The notes: generated from the sequence alone by a model not told the origin. A stretch of DNA of 64,000 nt from Aquimarina sediminis (GCF_002895435.1 NZ_POYJ01000012.1:1-64000); one strand, 5' to 3'. Positions 33,587-42,780 are shown, counted from the stretch's first letter. Translations and numbers: made by a program.

Positions 33587-34447
33587 ATGAGAAACTTAAA
33601 AATTTGTGCCGTAGTAGTATGTACGGTACTGTTGTCAATTTTTACATCATGTGAAAAAGAATCTTCGGAAAACTTTGTAAATGAATCTCCTCGGTCAATT
33701 TCAAAAGAAGTATTGGCTAAAATCACAAAACTTAACTACAACCCAAATGGAGTAACAAAACAAATGATAACTGATATTGATGGTACAAAAAAAGAAATGT
33801 ACCTTATAGAAGATGATATTATTATGTCTTATGATCAGATTATGTCTGCAGATCTTCATGGAGGAATACAAAGTAAACAATATCGAACTACCAATTTAGT
33901 GACCGCTACCAATGTTATTCGAGTAGTTGGTTATAATGGTAATAATCAATATGGGCTTAGTGCAACTGCCCAAACGGGTTTAAGATATGCTATTGATAAC
34001 TATAATAATGAAAATCTAAGTATAAGATTTGAATTATCGATTGGAACAAGTTGGGGACCAAACGATATATTAGTGTATGTAGATAATAGTATTAACCCTA
34101 ATCCAAATCAATCATCAGGTATAGCAGGTTTTCCTTCTAATGGGTTGCCTTTTACACGTGTTAGAATTAACAATGGAGCAAATACAACTCAGACTAATCA
34201 ACACTTGGAGCATTTATTAGCTCATGAGATTGGTCATTGTATTGGGTTTAGACATACTGATTGGGATACAAGAAAAACTTGTGGAGAGAATAGTAACGAA
34301 GGTGTAAGTAATGATGGTTTAGTTTATATTCCTGGTACAGCTGGTCCTGGAGGTGATGCTAATTCTATTATGAATGCTTGTTATCCTGCAAATACAGATG
34401 GAGAATGGAGTCACTACGATAGAGTAGCTCTTAACTATCTCTACTAG
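33587..34447 (+). CDS. M57-type zinc metalloprotease lipoprotein
   Basis: 286 residues. A lipoprotein signal ends at FTSC (Cys at 22). The catalytic segment is HLLAHEIGHCIGFRHTDW (about 209-226), with HExxHxxGxxH, the metzincin signature of peptidase family M57 ('dual-action HEIGH'). The C terminus holds SIMNACYPANTDGEWSHYDR, where S-I-M-N is the Met-turn position. These proteases are surface or periplasmic proteins of Bacteroidota. It is a single gene followed by its own terminator and is not part of the neighbouring operons. Confidence 0.85.
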   Translation: MRNLKICAVVVCTVLLSIFTSCEKESSENFVNESPRSISKEVLAKITKLNYNPNGVTKQMITDIDGTKKEMYLIEDDIIMSYDQIMSADLHGGIQSKQYRTTNLVTATNVIRVVGYNGNNQYGLSATAQTGLRYAIDNYNNENLSIRFELSIGTSWGPNDILVYVDNSINPNPNQSSGIAGFPSNGLPFTRVRINNGANTTQTNQHLEHLLAHEIGHCIGFRHTDWDTRKTCGENSNEGVSNDGLVYIPGTAGPGGDANSIMNACYPANTDGEWSHYDRVALNYLY

Positions 34448-34511
34448 AAAATTTAGCAAATAAGAGTAAGTACCCCCTATCTTATTTGTTACATATTGGT
34501 TTATATATTTT

Positions 34512-34546
34512 AAAATAGCATCCTGAAATATGGATGCTATTTTTAT
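34512..34546 (+). terminator. terminator after the metalloprotease gene
   Basis: AAAATAGCATCC (34512-34523) pairs with GGATGCTATTTT (34532-34543) and is followed by T residues. Confidence 0.8.
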
Positions 34547-34596
34547 GAAGAAAAGTTTTGATATAATAGTATCTTCGCAAACAAATTTTATGATTT

Positions 34597-35550
34597 ATGG
34601 TTGCTAGTATATTATATGTTGTTATAGGACTTGTCCTTCTTGTAGTAGGGGGAGAATTCTTAGTTAGATCTTCTGTAGCATTATCTTTTAGACTTAAATT
34701 GTCTCGTATGGTTATTGGATTAACAGTTGTTTCTTTTGCGACGTCTGCTCCAGAACTGTTAGTAAGTATTCAGGCAGCATTAAATGGATTGTCTGATATA
34801 TCTCTTGGTAATGTGATCGGGTCTAATATTGCTAATATTGGTTTGGTGTTAGGAATTACTGCAATAATAGGTCCTTTGGCAATTGATAGAGATTTTTATA
34901 AATTCAATTGGCCAGTCATGGTGCTTTTGTCTTTTGCTTTGTATGTTCTGTTAGAGAATGATGGAGTTTTAACTCAGGTAGAAGGGTTGATATTGGTGTT
35001 GGCATTAGCGGTGTACCTGTTTTTATTGATTAGAAGGGCTAGGAAATTCTCAGATGCCTCTGTGGAAGAAGTAGATGATTCTCTTCAAAAGACTTCAAAT
35101 TTTAAAATAATTGTTTGGCTTTTGATTGGTGGGAGTGCATTGTATTTTGGTTCAGAATTGTTGGTTAGTGGAGCAGAAACTATTGCTTTAGAAATGGGGA
35201 TAAGTGAAGGAGTGATAGCAGTTACCTTAATAGCGGTCGGGACTAGTGTTCCAGAATTGGCAGCTTCGGTTATAGCTGCCCTTAAGCAAGAGAAAGCAAT
35301 CTCTCTCGGAAACCTTATTGGTTCTAATATTTTTAATATAGCTTCGGTATTAGGTATAACCTCTTTGATTCAGCCAATTGCCGTAAAAGATGAAACACTA
35401 ATGGGAGTGAATATATTCTGGATGCTCGGTTTTGCTATGGTGTTACTTCCGTTAGCATTTATACCTAAGAAAATGACTTTAGGACGCCCTAAAGGATTTT
35501 TGATTTTTGCTGCGTACTGTGTTTTTATTGCTCTGGTATTTATGAAGTAA
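34597..35550 (+). CDS. sodium/calcium exchanger family (CaCA, YrbG-like)
   Basis: 317 residues, ten predicted membrane helices, two inverted halves. Each half has the alpha repeat: VSFATSAPELLVSIQAALNG and SLGNVIGSNIANIGLVLGIT in the first; VGTSVPELAASVIAALKQEK and SLGNLIGSNIFNIASVLGIT in the second. These carry the ion-binding residues of the cation:Ca2+ antiporter family, which exchanges Na+ or K+ against Ca2+ across the inner membrane. Length matches bacterial YrbG proteins (about 320). Single gene that converges with the glutamine synthetase gene. Confidence 0.9.
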   Translation: MVASILYVVIGLVLLVVGGEFLVRSSVALSFRLKLSRMVIGLTVVSFATSAPELLVSIQAALNGLSDISLGNVIGSNIANIGLVLGITAIIGPLAIDRDFYKFNWPVMVLLSFALYVLLENDGVLTQVEGLILVLALAVYLFLLIRRARKFSDASVEEVDDSLQKTSNFKIIVWLLIGGSALYFGSELLVSGAETIALEMGISEGVIAVTLIAVGTSVPELAASVIAALKQEKAISLGNLIGSNIFNIASVLGITSLIQPIAVKDETLMGVNIFWMLGFAMVLLPLAFIPKKMTLGRPKGFLIFAAYCVFIALVFMK

Positions 35551-35623
35551 TCAATATAGTGTAAGCTATACGGCTCTTTATAGTTTAAAAAGAATACTTT
35601 TTTCTTGTTAATTTAGAGTATAA

Positions 35624-35658
35624 AAAAACACCTTTATATACTTTATAAAGGTGTTTTT
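35624..35658. terminator. bidirectional terminator between antiporter and glutamine synthetase
   Basis: Positions 35624-35638 and 35644-35658 form a 15-bp perfect stem (core ACACCTTTATA) with a 5-base loop and A/T runs on both sides, between converging genes. Confidence 0.85.
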
Positions 35659-35700
35659 AGCGTTTAACCTTAATTGGTTAATTTTTATAATAAGTAGAGG

Positions 35701-36726
35701 TTAAGCTAATATAGCTGAAACATCTGCCGTCTTAACTGTTGTAACAATTCTAGCGGCGATTTTGTATGGATCACCATTAGAAGCAGGACGACGGTCTTCT
35801 AGCCATCCTTTCCATCCTTTTTCTACAGTAATAATAGGAATTCTTATAGATGCTCCTCTATCAGATATACCATAAGAAAATTCGTGAATGGATTGTGTCT
35901 CATGTTCTCCGGTTAATCGTTGATCGTTAAACTCACCATAAACAGCGATATGCTCTTTGGTAACTGGTCTAAATGCTTCACATATGGTCTCATATACCTC
36001 TTTTGAACCACATGTTCTTAATACTTCATTAGAGAAGTTAGCATGCATTCCAGAACCATTCCAATCTCCTTTAATAGGCTTTGGGTGATACTCGATATAG
36101 TATCCATAATGTTCAGTAAGACGATCTAATAAGTATCTTGCTACCCATATTTCATCTCCAGCTTTTTTGGCTCCTTTGGCAAATAATTGAAATTCCCATT
36201 GTCCACTAGCTACTTCTTGATTAATACCTTCAAAATTAAGACCGGCAGCAATGCATAAGTCTGCATGTTCTTCTACAAAATCTCTTCCATGAGTATTTTT
36301 TCCGCCTACAGAACAGTAATACATTCCTTGAGGTCCTGGGTAACCACCAACAGGAAACCCTAAAGGTAGTTGCGTTTTAGAATCCATAATAAAGTATTCT
36401 TGCTCAAAACCAAACCAAAAATCATTATCGTCATCATCAATTGTTGCTCTGGCATTTGATTCATGAGGTGTTCCGTCTGCATTTAAAACTTCAGTCATAA
36501 CCAGATATCCATTTTTTCTTGCAGGATCGGGATATATTGCAACTGGCTTTAATAAACAATCAGAGGAACCTCCTATTGCTTGTCTAGTAGAACTACCATC
36601 AAAAGACCACATTGGGCAATCTTCTAGCTTTCCACTAAAGTTTTCTTCAACTTTTGTTTTACTTCTTAGGTTAGCTGTTGGTCTGTAACCATCTAGCCAA
36701 ATGTATTCTAGTTTAGCTTTACTCAT
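35701..36726 (-). CDS. glutamine synthetase, eukaryotic-like type II
   Basis: 341 residues, the size of type II enzymes. It joins ammonia to glutamate with ATP, in the cytoplasm. Signatures: LEYIWLDGYRPTANLRSKTK and CPMWSFDGSSTRQA of the beta-grasp domain; FGFEQEYFIMDSKTQLPLGF, YCSVGGKNTHGRDFVEEHAD, GINQEVASGQWEFQL, GDWNGSGMHANFSNEVLR and RGASIRIPIITVEKGWKGWL, with substrate, metal and ATP ligands. It is divergent from the type III enzyme at 36,946; canonical promoters lie between the two. Having both types is common in Flavobacteriia. Confidence 0.9.
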   Translation of the reverse strand: MSKAKLEYIWLDGYRPTANLRSKTKVEENFSGKLEDCPMWSFDGSSTRQAIGGSSDCLLKPVAIYPDPARKNGYLVMTEVLNADGTPHESNARATIDDDDNDFWFGFEQEYFIMDSKTQLPLGFPVGGYPGPQGMYYCSVGGKNTHGRDFVEEHADLCIAAGLNFEGINQEVASGQWEFQLFAKGAKKAGDEIWVARYLLDRLTEHYGYYIEYHPKPIKGDWNGSGMHANFSNEVLRTCGSKEVYETICEAFRPVTKEHIAVYGEFNDQRLTGEHETQSIHEFSYGISDRGASIRIPIITVEKGWKGWLEDRRPASNGDPYKIAARIVTTVKTADVSAILA

Positions 36727-36760
36727 AATTAATCTTTATAAATTGAACTCTTACAAGCTT

Positions 36761-36791
36761 CAAAATTACTTTTTCTTTTTGGATGAGCAAA
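36761..36791 (-). promoter_or_regulatory. promoter of the type II glutamine synthetase gene
   Basis: On the minus strand TTTG (36791-36788) lies 19 bases from TAATTTTG (36768-36761), the canonical Bacteroidota TTTG-N19-TAnnTTTG arrangement, about 35 bases before the start codon. Confidence 0.75.
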
Positions 36792-36898
36792 AAAAACGGG
36801 GGGTTTTGGGTTGTATTTATGCGAATTTTTGTTAACACCCTAATTTTTTAGGGGGTATTACTGATAATTATTAATTTTAAATTAGTTTTTTTTTCATA

Positions 36899-36926
36899 TT
36901 TGCAATAGAAACTTCTTTTATCTTTG
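36899..36926 (+). promoter_or_regulatory. promoter of the type III glutamine synthetase gene
   Basis: TTTG (36899-36902), 16 bases, then TATCTTTG (36919-36926), 19 bases before the ATG. Together with the minus-strand promoter it forms a divergent regulatory region of about 220 bases. Confidence 0.65.
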
Positions 36927-36945
36927 TATAAAAACTTACTTAATT

Positions 36946-39132
36946 ATGTCAACACTCAGATTTCAAGCTTTAAAAGAGGCGTTAAATCGTAATTCTGTGA
37001 TAGTTACAGAAACAGAACGCCGATCTGCATTATTTGGTGAAAATGTATTTAACCAAACGACAATGCTGCAGTATTTAACCAAAGATGCATACAACAGTGT
37101 ATCGGATGCCATAGAAAATGGCTCCAAAATTGATCGTAGAGTTGCAGATCAAATCGCTTCGGCCATGAAAGAATGGTCACTTTCTAAAGGAGCTACTCAT
37201 TACACGCATTGGTTTCAACCATTAACTGGGGCTACTGCAGAAAAGCATGATGCATTTTTTGAAACAGTGGGTAACGGGCAAGGAATAGAAAAGTTTGGCG
37301 GAGGGCAATTGGTTCAGCAAGAGCCCGATGCCTCTTCTTTTCCTAATGGAGGTATTCGAAATACATTTGAAGCTAGAGGATATACGGCATGGGATCCAAC
37401 TTCTCCGGCTTTTATCTATGGTACCACTTTATGTATCCCTACCGTTTTTGTAGCTTATACAGGAGAAGCTCTGGATTATAAGACACCATTGTTAAGGGCT
37501 TTGCAGGCAGTAGATAGTGCGGCAACCGATGTAGCAAAGTATTTTGATAAAAATGTCAAAAAAGTAAACGCATCTCTAGGTTGGGAACAAGAGTATTTTT
37601 TAATTGATAGCGCATTGGCATCTTCAAGACCTGATATAGTAATGACAGGTAGAACACTTTTAGGGCATTCTTCTGCAAAAGGTCAACAGTTAGATGATCA
37701 TTATTTTGGTAGCATTCCTACGAGAGCTTTGGATTATATGAGGGACTTGGAAACAGAGTGTATGCTGCTAGGTATTCCAGTAAAAACTCGCCATAATGAA
37801 GTTGCGCCTAATCAATTTGAATTAGCACCTATTTATGAGGAGACAAATCTGGCGGTTGACCATAACTCTTTGCTTATGGATGTAATGGATAAAGTGGCAG
37901 CAAGACATAACTTTAAAGTACTATTACACGAAAAACCATTTGCAGGTGTAAATGGATCAGGGAAACATAATAATTGGTCTTTGGCGACTAATACGGGAGT
38001 CAATTTGTTAGGGCCCGGAAAAACACCAATGAGTAACCTTCAGTTCTTAACATTTTTTATTAATACAATTAAAGCAATTAATGAGAATGAAGAACTGATG
38101 AGAGCAGGCATTGCTTCTGCAAGTAATGATCACCGTTTGGGAGCAAATGAAGCGCCTCCAGCAATCATGTCTGTATTTATTGGCGAGCAGTTGACAGCAG
38201 TACTTAAAGAGCTAGAAGGCGTAACAGATGGTAAGCTGTCTCCTCAAGAAAAGACAGATTTAAAACTTAATGTAGTAGGTAAAATACCTGAGATATTATT
38301 GGATAATACAGATCGTAATAGAACTTCTCCTTTTGCGTTTACAGGAAACAAATTTGAGTTTAGAGCAGTAGGTTCTAAAGCAAATTGTGCAAATCCAATG
38401 ACAATTCTTAATACTATCGTTGCAAAACAACTTATAGATTTTAAAAAAGAGGTTGATTTATTGATTGATAAAAAAGCACTTAAAAAAGACGAAGCAATAT
38501 TTAATGTCTTAAGAGAATATATAAAACAGTCCAAAGATATTCTTTTTGAAGGGAATGGATATGGTGAAGAATGGGAAAAAGAAGCTAAAAAAAGAGGATT
38601 AAGTAATAATAAAACAACTCCTGAAGCATTGAAAGCCAAGGTTTCTGACGAAAACCTGAAACTTTTTGAAGAGATGGGAGTGATGAATAAGGTAGAAGCA
38701 GGAGCTCGCTATGAAATCGAAGTCGAAGAATATGTAATGAGAATTCAGATAGAAGGGCGCGTATTAGGAGACATTGCTAGAAATCATGTTATCCCAACTG
38801 CAATACGATATCAAAATATGTTGATTAATAATGTTTCTGGTTTAAAAGAATTGTACGGCAAGGACTTTAAGAAGTATGCTAGTGAGCAAATGGGGATTCT
38901 GGAAGAGATTTCTGAGCATATTGGAAAGGTTAATACGAAGGTAAATGAGATGACTGAAGCTCGCAGAAAAGCAAACAAGCTTGAAGATCTAGAAAAAAAG
39001 GCTGCAAATTATTGTAATAAGGTAAAACCTATGTTTGATGAGATTAGATATAGTTGCGATAAATTAGAGCTTTTGGTAGATGATGAGCTATGGCCTTTAA
39101 CAAAATATAGAGAGTTACTTTTTACTAGATAG
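36946..39132 (+). CDS. glnN: glutamine synthetase type III (GlnN)
   Basis: 728 residues, the usual length of GSIII. Same reaction as the divergent type II enzyme, but with a distinct dodecameric fold family. Signatures: KGATHYTHWFQPLTGATAEK near the N terminus, FGGGQLVQQEPDASSFPNGG, SLGWEQEYFLIDSALASSRP, EVAPNQFELAPIYEETNLAV, GVNGSGKHNNWSLATNTGVN, ASNDHRLGANEAPPAIMSVF, and NRTSPFAFTGNKFEFRAVGS. It ends in a helical bundle of about 100 residues. A terminator follows at 39,204. Regulation by nitrogen is expected but no sensor site is visible. Confidence 0.93.
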   Translation: MSTLRFQALKEALNRNSVIVTETERRSALFGENVFNQTTMLQYLTKDAYNSVSDAIENGSKIDRRVADQIASAMKEWSLSKGATHYTHWFQPLTGATAEKHDAFFETVGNGQGIEKFGGGQLVQQEPDASSFPNGGIRNTFEARGYTAWDPTSPAFIYGTTLCIPTVFVAYTGEALDYKTPLLRALQAVDSAATDVAKYFDKNVKKVNASLGWEQEYFLIDSALASSRPDIVMTGRTLLGHSSAKGQQLDDHYFGSIPTRALDYMRDLETECMLLGIPVKTRHNEVAPNQFELAPIYEETNLAVDHNSLLMDVMDKVAARHNFKVLLHEKPFAGVNGSGKHNNWSLATNTGVNLLGPGKTPMSNLQFLTFFINTIKAINENEELMRAGIASASNDHRLGANEAPPAIMSVFIGEQLTAVLKELEGVTDGKLSPQEKTDLKLNVVGKIPEILLDNTDRNRTSPFAFTGNKFEFRAVGSKANCANPMTILNTIVAKQLIDFKKEVDLLIDKKALKKDEAIFNVLREYIKQSKDILFEGNGYGEEWEKEAKKRGLSNNKTTPEALKAKVSDENLKLFEEMGVMNKVEAGARYEIEVEEYVMRIQIEGRVLGDIARNHVIPTAIRYQNMLINNVSGLKELYGKDFKKYASEQMGILEEISEHIGKVNTKVNEMTEARRKANKLEDLEKKAANYCNKVKPMFDEIRYSCDKLELLVDDELWPLTKYRELLFTR

Positions 39133-39203
39133 GTAAGAAAGAACTTACGTATTTGAACTTTAAAAATGATTTAACAAAAAATTAACGCTTTCAAAGCCCT
39201 TTT

Positions 39204-39238
39204 AAAACCATAGAAATTCATTTTTCTATGGTTTTCCC
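39204..39238 (+). terminator. terminator after glnN
   Basis: AAAACCATAGAA (39204-39215) pairs perfectly with TTCTATGGTTTT (39224-39235). The 226 bases from here to the curlin gene contain no other feature that I can support. Confidence 0.8.
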
Positions 39239-39464
39239 GTATGTATTTCATCGATTGTCAGGCAAGTACGTGATAAATAGTCCTAATATTTCCTAAATTT
39301 GATAATGTCAAAATGAATACCATTCTTTTGATCGCACCCCTTAAGTCTCAAAATATACATATTTAGAATAGAACAAAATTGGATTAGATTTTTCTAACCC
39401 CTTGCTCTTATGCTATATTTTTTAGGTAAGTAATCACATTTAATCACTTTAATATATATTACGT

Positions 39465-40982
39465 ATGAAAAAAATCGTTTTTAGCCTTGCAGCTTTATTA
39501 AGCGCTACGGCGATGGTCGCACAATCAAACAACAGTAATGTAAATCAAGCGGGAGAAAATAACATCGCAAATATTACTCAGATTGGGGCCACTAACTCAT
39601 CTATAACGATGCAAGAAGGAGGGGATAATACAGCAGAAGCTATACAAGGTAGTGAAGCATTTATCTCCAGTAATGGAATTGTAGAACAATCCCAAACAGG
39701 TAATAAGAACTCTGCTTTTGCTCAGCATGAAGAATTAGGTAATGAAGTGTATCAAGTACAAGTAGGTAATGGTAACTCTGCAAGTGCTACACAGAATTTA
39801 GCTTTTTTTGGTGGAGGTAATGTAGCAGATCAACTTCAGGAAGGTGATAAGAATGATGCCACAATCTCTCAGGAAGGGATAACAAATGCTGCTTTTCAGG
39901 TTCAAACAGGTAATGATAATTCTGCTTCTTCTTCACAAGAAGGTATAGATAACCTTAGTGAACTAGAGCAAGTAGGGAATTTTAATGTAGCTACGATCTC
40001 TCAAGTAGGAAATGATAATTATTCTACTCAATCACAGGTAGGAGATTCTAATGTTGCCAATGCAGAGCAATTCGGACCTAGTAATTTTGTTAATCAAGAT
40101 CAAGAAGGTGGAGGTAACGTAGCAACTTCAGAGCAAGGAAGTAGTATTTTTGATTCTAGAGGAGGTATAGTGCAGCAAATTCAGATAGGAAATGAAAATA
40201 CTGCTTTTGCAAATCACGAAGAAGATAATAATACTATTCTTCAAGGGCAGGCAGGAGATGGTAACAATGCGAGTGCTACTCAAAATCTAGGATCTTTTGG
40301 TGGTGAGAACTTTGCAATCCAAATACAAATTGGTAATGCAAATACAGCTACAGCATCACAAAATGGTAGTACTAACTATTCTGATCAAGACCAAAGAGGT
40401 GATTACAACACGGCTTCTGCGACTCAATCAGGAACAGATAATGTACTTATTCAAAGCCAAAACGGAGCTGATAATACTGCAACTTCTTTACAAGGTGGAT
40501 CTTTCTTTACATCTAGAGGCGGTCTTGTAGATCAGTACCAATCAGGTAATGGTAATGAAGCTTATGCAAGACACGAAGAAGATAACAACACTGTATTACA
40601 AACTCAGATAGGAGATAGAAACAGTGCTTCTGCTACTCAGAATCTTGCATTCTTTGGTGGAGATAATAAAACTGACCAGTTTCAGTGGGGTAGTGGTAAT
40701 GTTGCCGAAGCATCTCAAGAAGGAGATTCTGGAATCCGAGGAGAAGCTAATCTTGTGCTTCAACTTCAGATTGGAAATGAAAATATAGCTATGTCTTCTC
40801 AAAATGGAGCAAGTAACGTTAGTGATATCTGGCAAGATGGTAACTCTAACATGGCAGAAGATATTCAGTTTGGTACAGGTAACACTACTTTTGTAACTCA
40901 GGTAGGAGATATGCATACAAGTACAATTCTTCAAACAGGAACTAACAATGCCGCTGTTGTGACTCAAGTAGGTTCAAATTAA
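39465..40982 (+). CDS. major curlin-repeat protein
   Basis: 505 residues. Signal peptide at 1-20 (VFSLAALLSATAMVAQ). The whole mature part consists of curlin repeats of the form Q-x-G-x-x-N-x-A-x(4-6)-Q (for instance QVGNGNSASATQ, QIGNENTAFAN), far longer than E. coli CsgA (about 150). A higher-order unit recurs three times (starts near residues 66, 229 and 348): 'GG[IL]V.Q.Q.GN.N.A.A.HEE...' followed by 'SATQNL..FGG'. CsgA-like subunits form surface amyloid fibres. It is the first gene of the curli cluster; a 16-bp hairpin separates it from the next gene. Confidence 0.85.
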   Translation: MKKIVFSLAALLSATAMVAQSNNSNVNQAGENNIANITQIGATNSSITMQEGGDNTAEAIQGSEAFISSNGIVEQSQTGNKNSAFAQHEELGNEVYQVQVGNGNSASATQNLAFFGGGNVADQLQEGDKNDATISQEGITNAAFQVQTGNDNSASSSQEGIDNLSELEQVGNFNVATISQVGNDNYSTQSQVGDSNVANAEQFGPSNFVNQDQEGGGNVATSEQGSSIFDSRGGIVQQIQIGNENTAFANHEEDNNTILQGQAGDGNNASATQNLGSFGGENFAIQIQIGNANTATASQNGSTNYSDQDQRGDYNTASATQSGTDNVLIQSQNGADNTATSLQGGSFFTSRGGLVDQYQSGNGNEAYARHEEDNNTVLQTQIGDRNSASATQNLAFFGGDNKTDQFQWGSGNVAEASQEGDSGIRGEANLVLQLQIGNENIAMSSQNGASNVSDIWQDGNSNMAEDIQFGTGNTTFVTQVGDMHTSTILQTGTNNAAVVTQVGSN

Positions 40983-41027
40983 TCAGTAACAAGGTTAAGA
41001 TTGACTATATTTTAATACCTTAAATTA

Positions 41028-41075
41028 AGAGTTATACTTAATTACATATTAAGTATAACTCTTTCCTTGATTTTT
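41028..41075 (+). terminator. 16-bp hairpin between the curlin gene and the rest of the csg cluster
   Basis: AAGAGTTATACTTAAT (41028-41043) pairs perfectly with its complement at 41049-41064 over a 5-base loop; TTTTT follows after a short spacer. It may stop most transcripts or protect the 3' end of the curlin mRNA. Confidence 0.6.
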
Positions 41076-41088
41076 AAAACTATTAAAG

Positions 41089-41613
41089 ATGAACAAGACT
41101 ATTTTTAAACCTGTATTCCCGATTTTAGTGTTTTTTTCATTTTCTTTTACATATGCTCAGAATGTAGAAGATGAGGATTCTCGACTTTTGAACACTGATC
41201 AAGATAAGTTTATTACTCTATCTCAGACCAATAGTATCCCTACTAAGTCAGCTAATAAAACATTGCTTTCTAATGGGGTGAATACAGTTTTTATTCAGCA
41301 AATAGGAGCGGATAATGTTGTACTGTCTAATATCAATGCAACATCTTCAGATGTTAAATTAGTTCAGAATGGAAATCGAAACAAAATAGAAATTAATGAA
41401 TCTGCTAGAGAGGTAGAAAAAGTAATTACCCAAACCGGAGCGAATAATTCGGTAATTGATTTTTCTTTTAACCCTAATATCTCGACAACTTTAGAGCTTA
41501 TTCAAGAAGGGAATGATCTTATTTTTGAACGATTCGGCAGTAATGAATTATCTAAAAATTTGAAATTCAAGATGTCTGGCGATGCCAGAACCATAATTGT
41601 TAGAAGTTTTTAA
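41089..41613 (+). CDS. minor curlin-like protein (CsgB position)
   Basis: 174 residues with a signal peptide (residues 1-23). Curlin-type repeats are present but degenerate: FIQQIGADNVVLSNINATSS, LVQNGNRNKIEINESAREVE, VITQTGANNSVIDFSFNPNI, ELIQEGNDLIFERFGSNELS. Size and position between the main fibre gene and the assembly genes fit a nucleator like CsgB. The repeats have fewer Gln/Asn at the stacking positions and an Arg/Lys-rich end, as in CsgB. Confidence 0.75.
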   Translation: MNKTIFKPVFPILVFFSFSFTYAQNVEDEDSRLLNTDQDKFITLSQTNSIPTKSANKTLLSNGVNTVFIQQIGADNVVLSNINATSSDVKLVQNGNRNKIEINESAREVEKVITQTGANNSVIDFSFNPNISTTLELIQEGNDLIFERFGSNELSKNLKFKMSGDARTIIVRSF

Positions 41614-41629
41614 TTGATAATACCCGTGT

Positions 41630-42352
41630 ATGAAGTATTGTGTATTTGTCATACTTACAACTTTGCTTTTTCAGATTTCAAATGCTCAGTATACGAATAC
41701 CGATGTGATTGCCAAAATCAAGACGGAAACGGTTGATGGTGCAATTTTGATACTAAGTACTGCTACGAATACAACAGAAGTTTATAAAAGCCTAAAATAC
41801 ACCATTTCTGCTTTTAGAACGGATACCAATAATAATGTGTCCAGAAGTAATCAGGAGGGGAGGTTTACACTAGAAGCTAATGAGAGTAAATTACTCTCTA
41901 AGGTCGCTCTTAATGTCGAAGAGGGGTATAAAATAGTGATCCTTTTATTGATTTATGAAGAAGATAAAATTATAGGAAAGGATAGATTAGCATTTAATGA
42001 AGATAAAGATGATAAAGTACAGGAAGAAGATTCTTCAGATGATGGGATAGTGTTAAAAGGAATTGTAGTAGAGGAAACAAAAACCAAACCGGGGAAAGAT
42101 TTTTATGATTATTTCTACACTTCATATTCATTAAATCAAATAAATGGAAGTAAAATTGTAGGAGTGTTTGAAAAATTAAGTTTTGGTCGAAGTACAATTA
42201 TTCAGGTAAAAATAGAGGATAATGTTATTCATGAGTTTATCGGAAAACCTGATTTAGAATACCTTGAACAAATGTCAAAAATCGCAATTCGGAAAGTGTA
42301 TAAATATTTTAAAGACCTAAAAAAACAGAAAAACGATATTTTTCAGTATTAG
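41630..42352 (+). CDS. csgE: CsgH-like plus CsgE fusion, curli assembly
   Basis: 240 residues. Signal peptide at 1-19. Residues about 25-120 form a beta domain that resembles CsgH (LKYTISAFRTDTNNN, RSNQEGRFTLEANESKLLSK, YKIVILLLIYEEDKIIGKDR). Residues about 140-235 match CsgE: GIVVEETKTKPGKDFYDYFY, QINGSKIVGVFEKLSFGRST, IIQVKIEDNVIHEFIGKP. CsgE directs subunits to the CsgG pore; CsgH blocks CsgA polymerisation in the periplasm. A fusion would join both functions. Linker residues 120-140 are acidic. Confidence 0.8.
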   Translation: MKYCVFVILTTLLFQISNAQYTNTDVIAKIKTETVDGAILILSTATNTTEVYKSLKYTISAFRTDTNNNVSRSNQEGRFTLEANESKLLSKVALNVEEGYKIVILLLIYEEDKIIGKDRLAFNEDKDDKVQEEDSSDDGIVLKGIVVEETKTKPGKDFYDYFYTSYSLNQINGSKIVGVFEKLSFGRSTIIQVKIEDNVIHEFIGKPDLEYLEQMSKIAIRKVYKYFKDLKKQKNDIFQY

Positions 42353-42366
42353 ATAGAATAGTTAAG

Positions 42367-42774
42367 ATGAAATCAATTATAATTACGCTATTTCTTGTTT
42401 TTTCGATGAGTAATCTCTCTTTTGGACAAGATTTAGTATACAAACCAGTAAACCCCGCTTTTGGAGGTGATACATTTAATTATCAATGGCTTCTTAGTTC
42501 TGCAGAGTCGCAAAATAAATTTACAGATGAAAGAGACTCTTCGAGAAATGAAAGATCTGATTTAGAGAGATTCACAGAGAATTTAAATAGCCAGTTGTTA
42601 AATCAAATATCCAGAACACTTTTTAACGAACAATTTGGAGAAGAAGGTCTCACAGAAGGGACTTTTAATTTTGGAACATTGTTCGTGGAGATTTTTCCTT
42701 CGGGAGAAGGGTTGGTGATCAATATTTTGGATACCAGTACAGGAGATCAATCTCAAGTAATAATTCCTAATTAA
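42367..42774 (+). CDS. csgF: curli assembly factor CsgF
   Basis: 135 residues. Signal peptide at 1-20. The mature N terminus reads QDLVYKPVNPAFGGDTFNYQ, the diagnostic CsgF segment that inserts in the CsgG pore, then LLSSAESQNKFTDERDSSRN, a helix, and a beta tail (TFNFGTLFVEIFPSGEGLVI). It follows csgE by 14 bases and precedes csgG by six. CsgF links secreted subunits to the outer-membrane secretion channel. Confidence 0.9.
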   Translation: MKSIIITLFLVFSMSNLSFGQDLVYKPVNPAFGGDTFNYQWLLSSAESQNKFTDERDSSRNERSDLERFTENLNSQLLNQISRTLFNEQFGEEGLTEGTFNFGTLFVEIFPSGEGLVINILDTSTGDQSQVIIPN

Positions 42775-42780
42775 TTTTTA

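Noticed and set aside
39465..40982. Regular DNA repeat that could be mistaken for a CRISPR array
   Set aside because: The period follows codons of curlin repeats in one long frame with signal peptide; there are no identical repeats with unique spacers.
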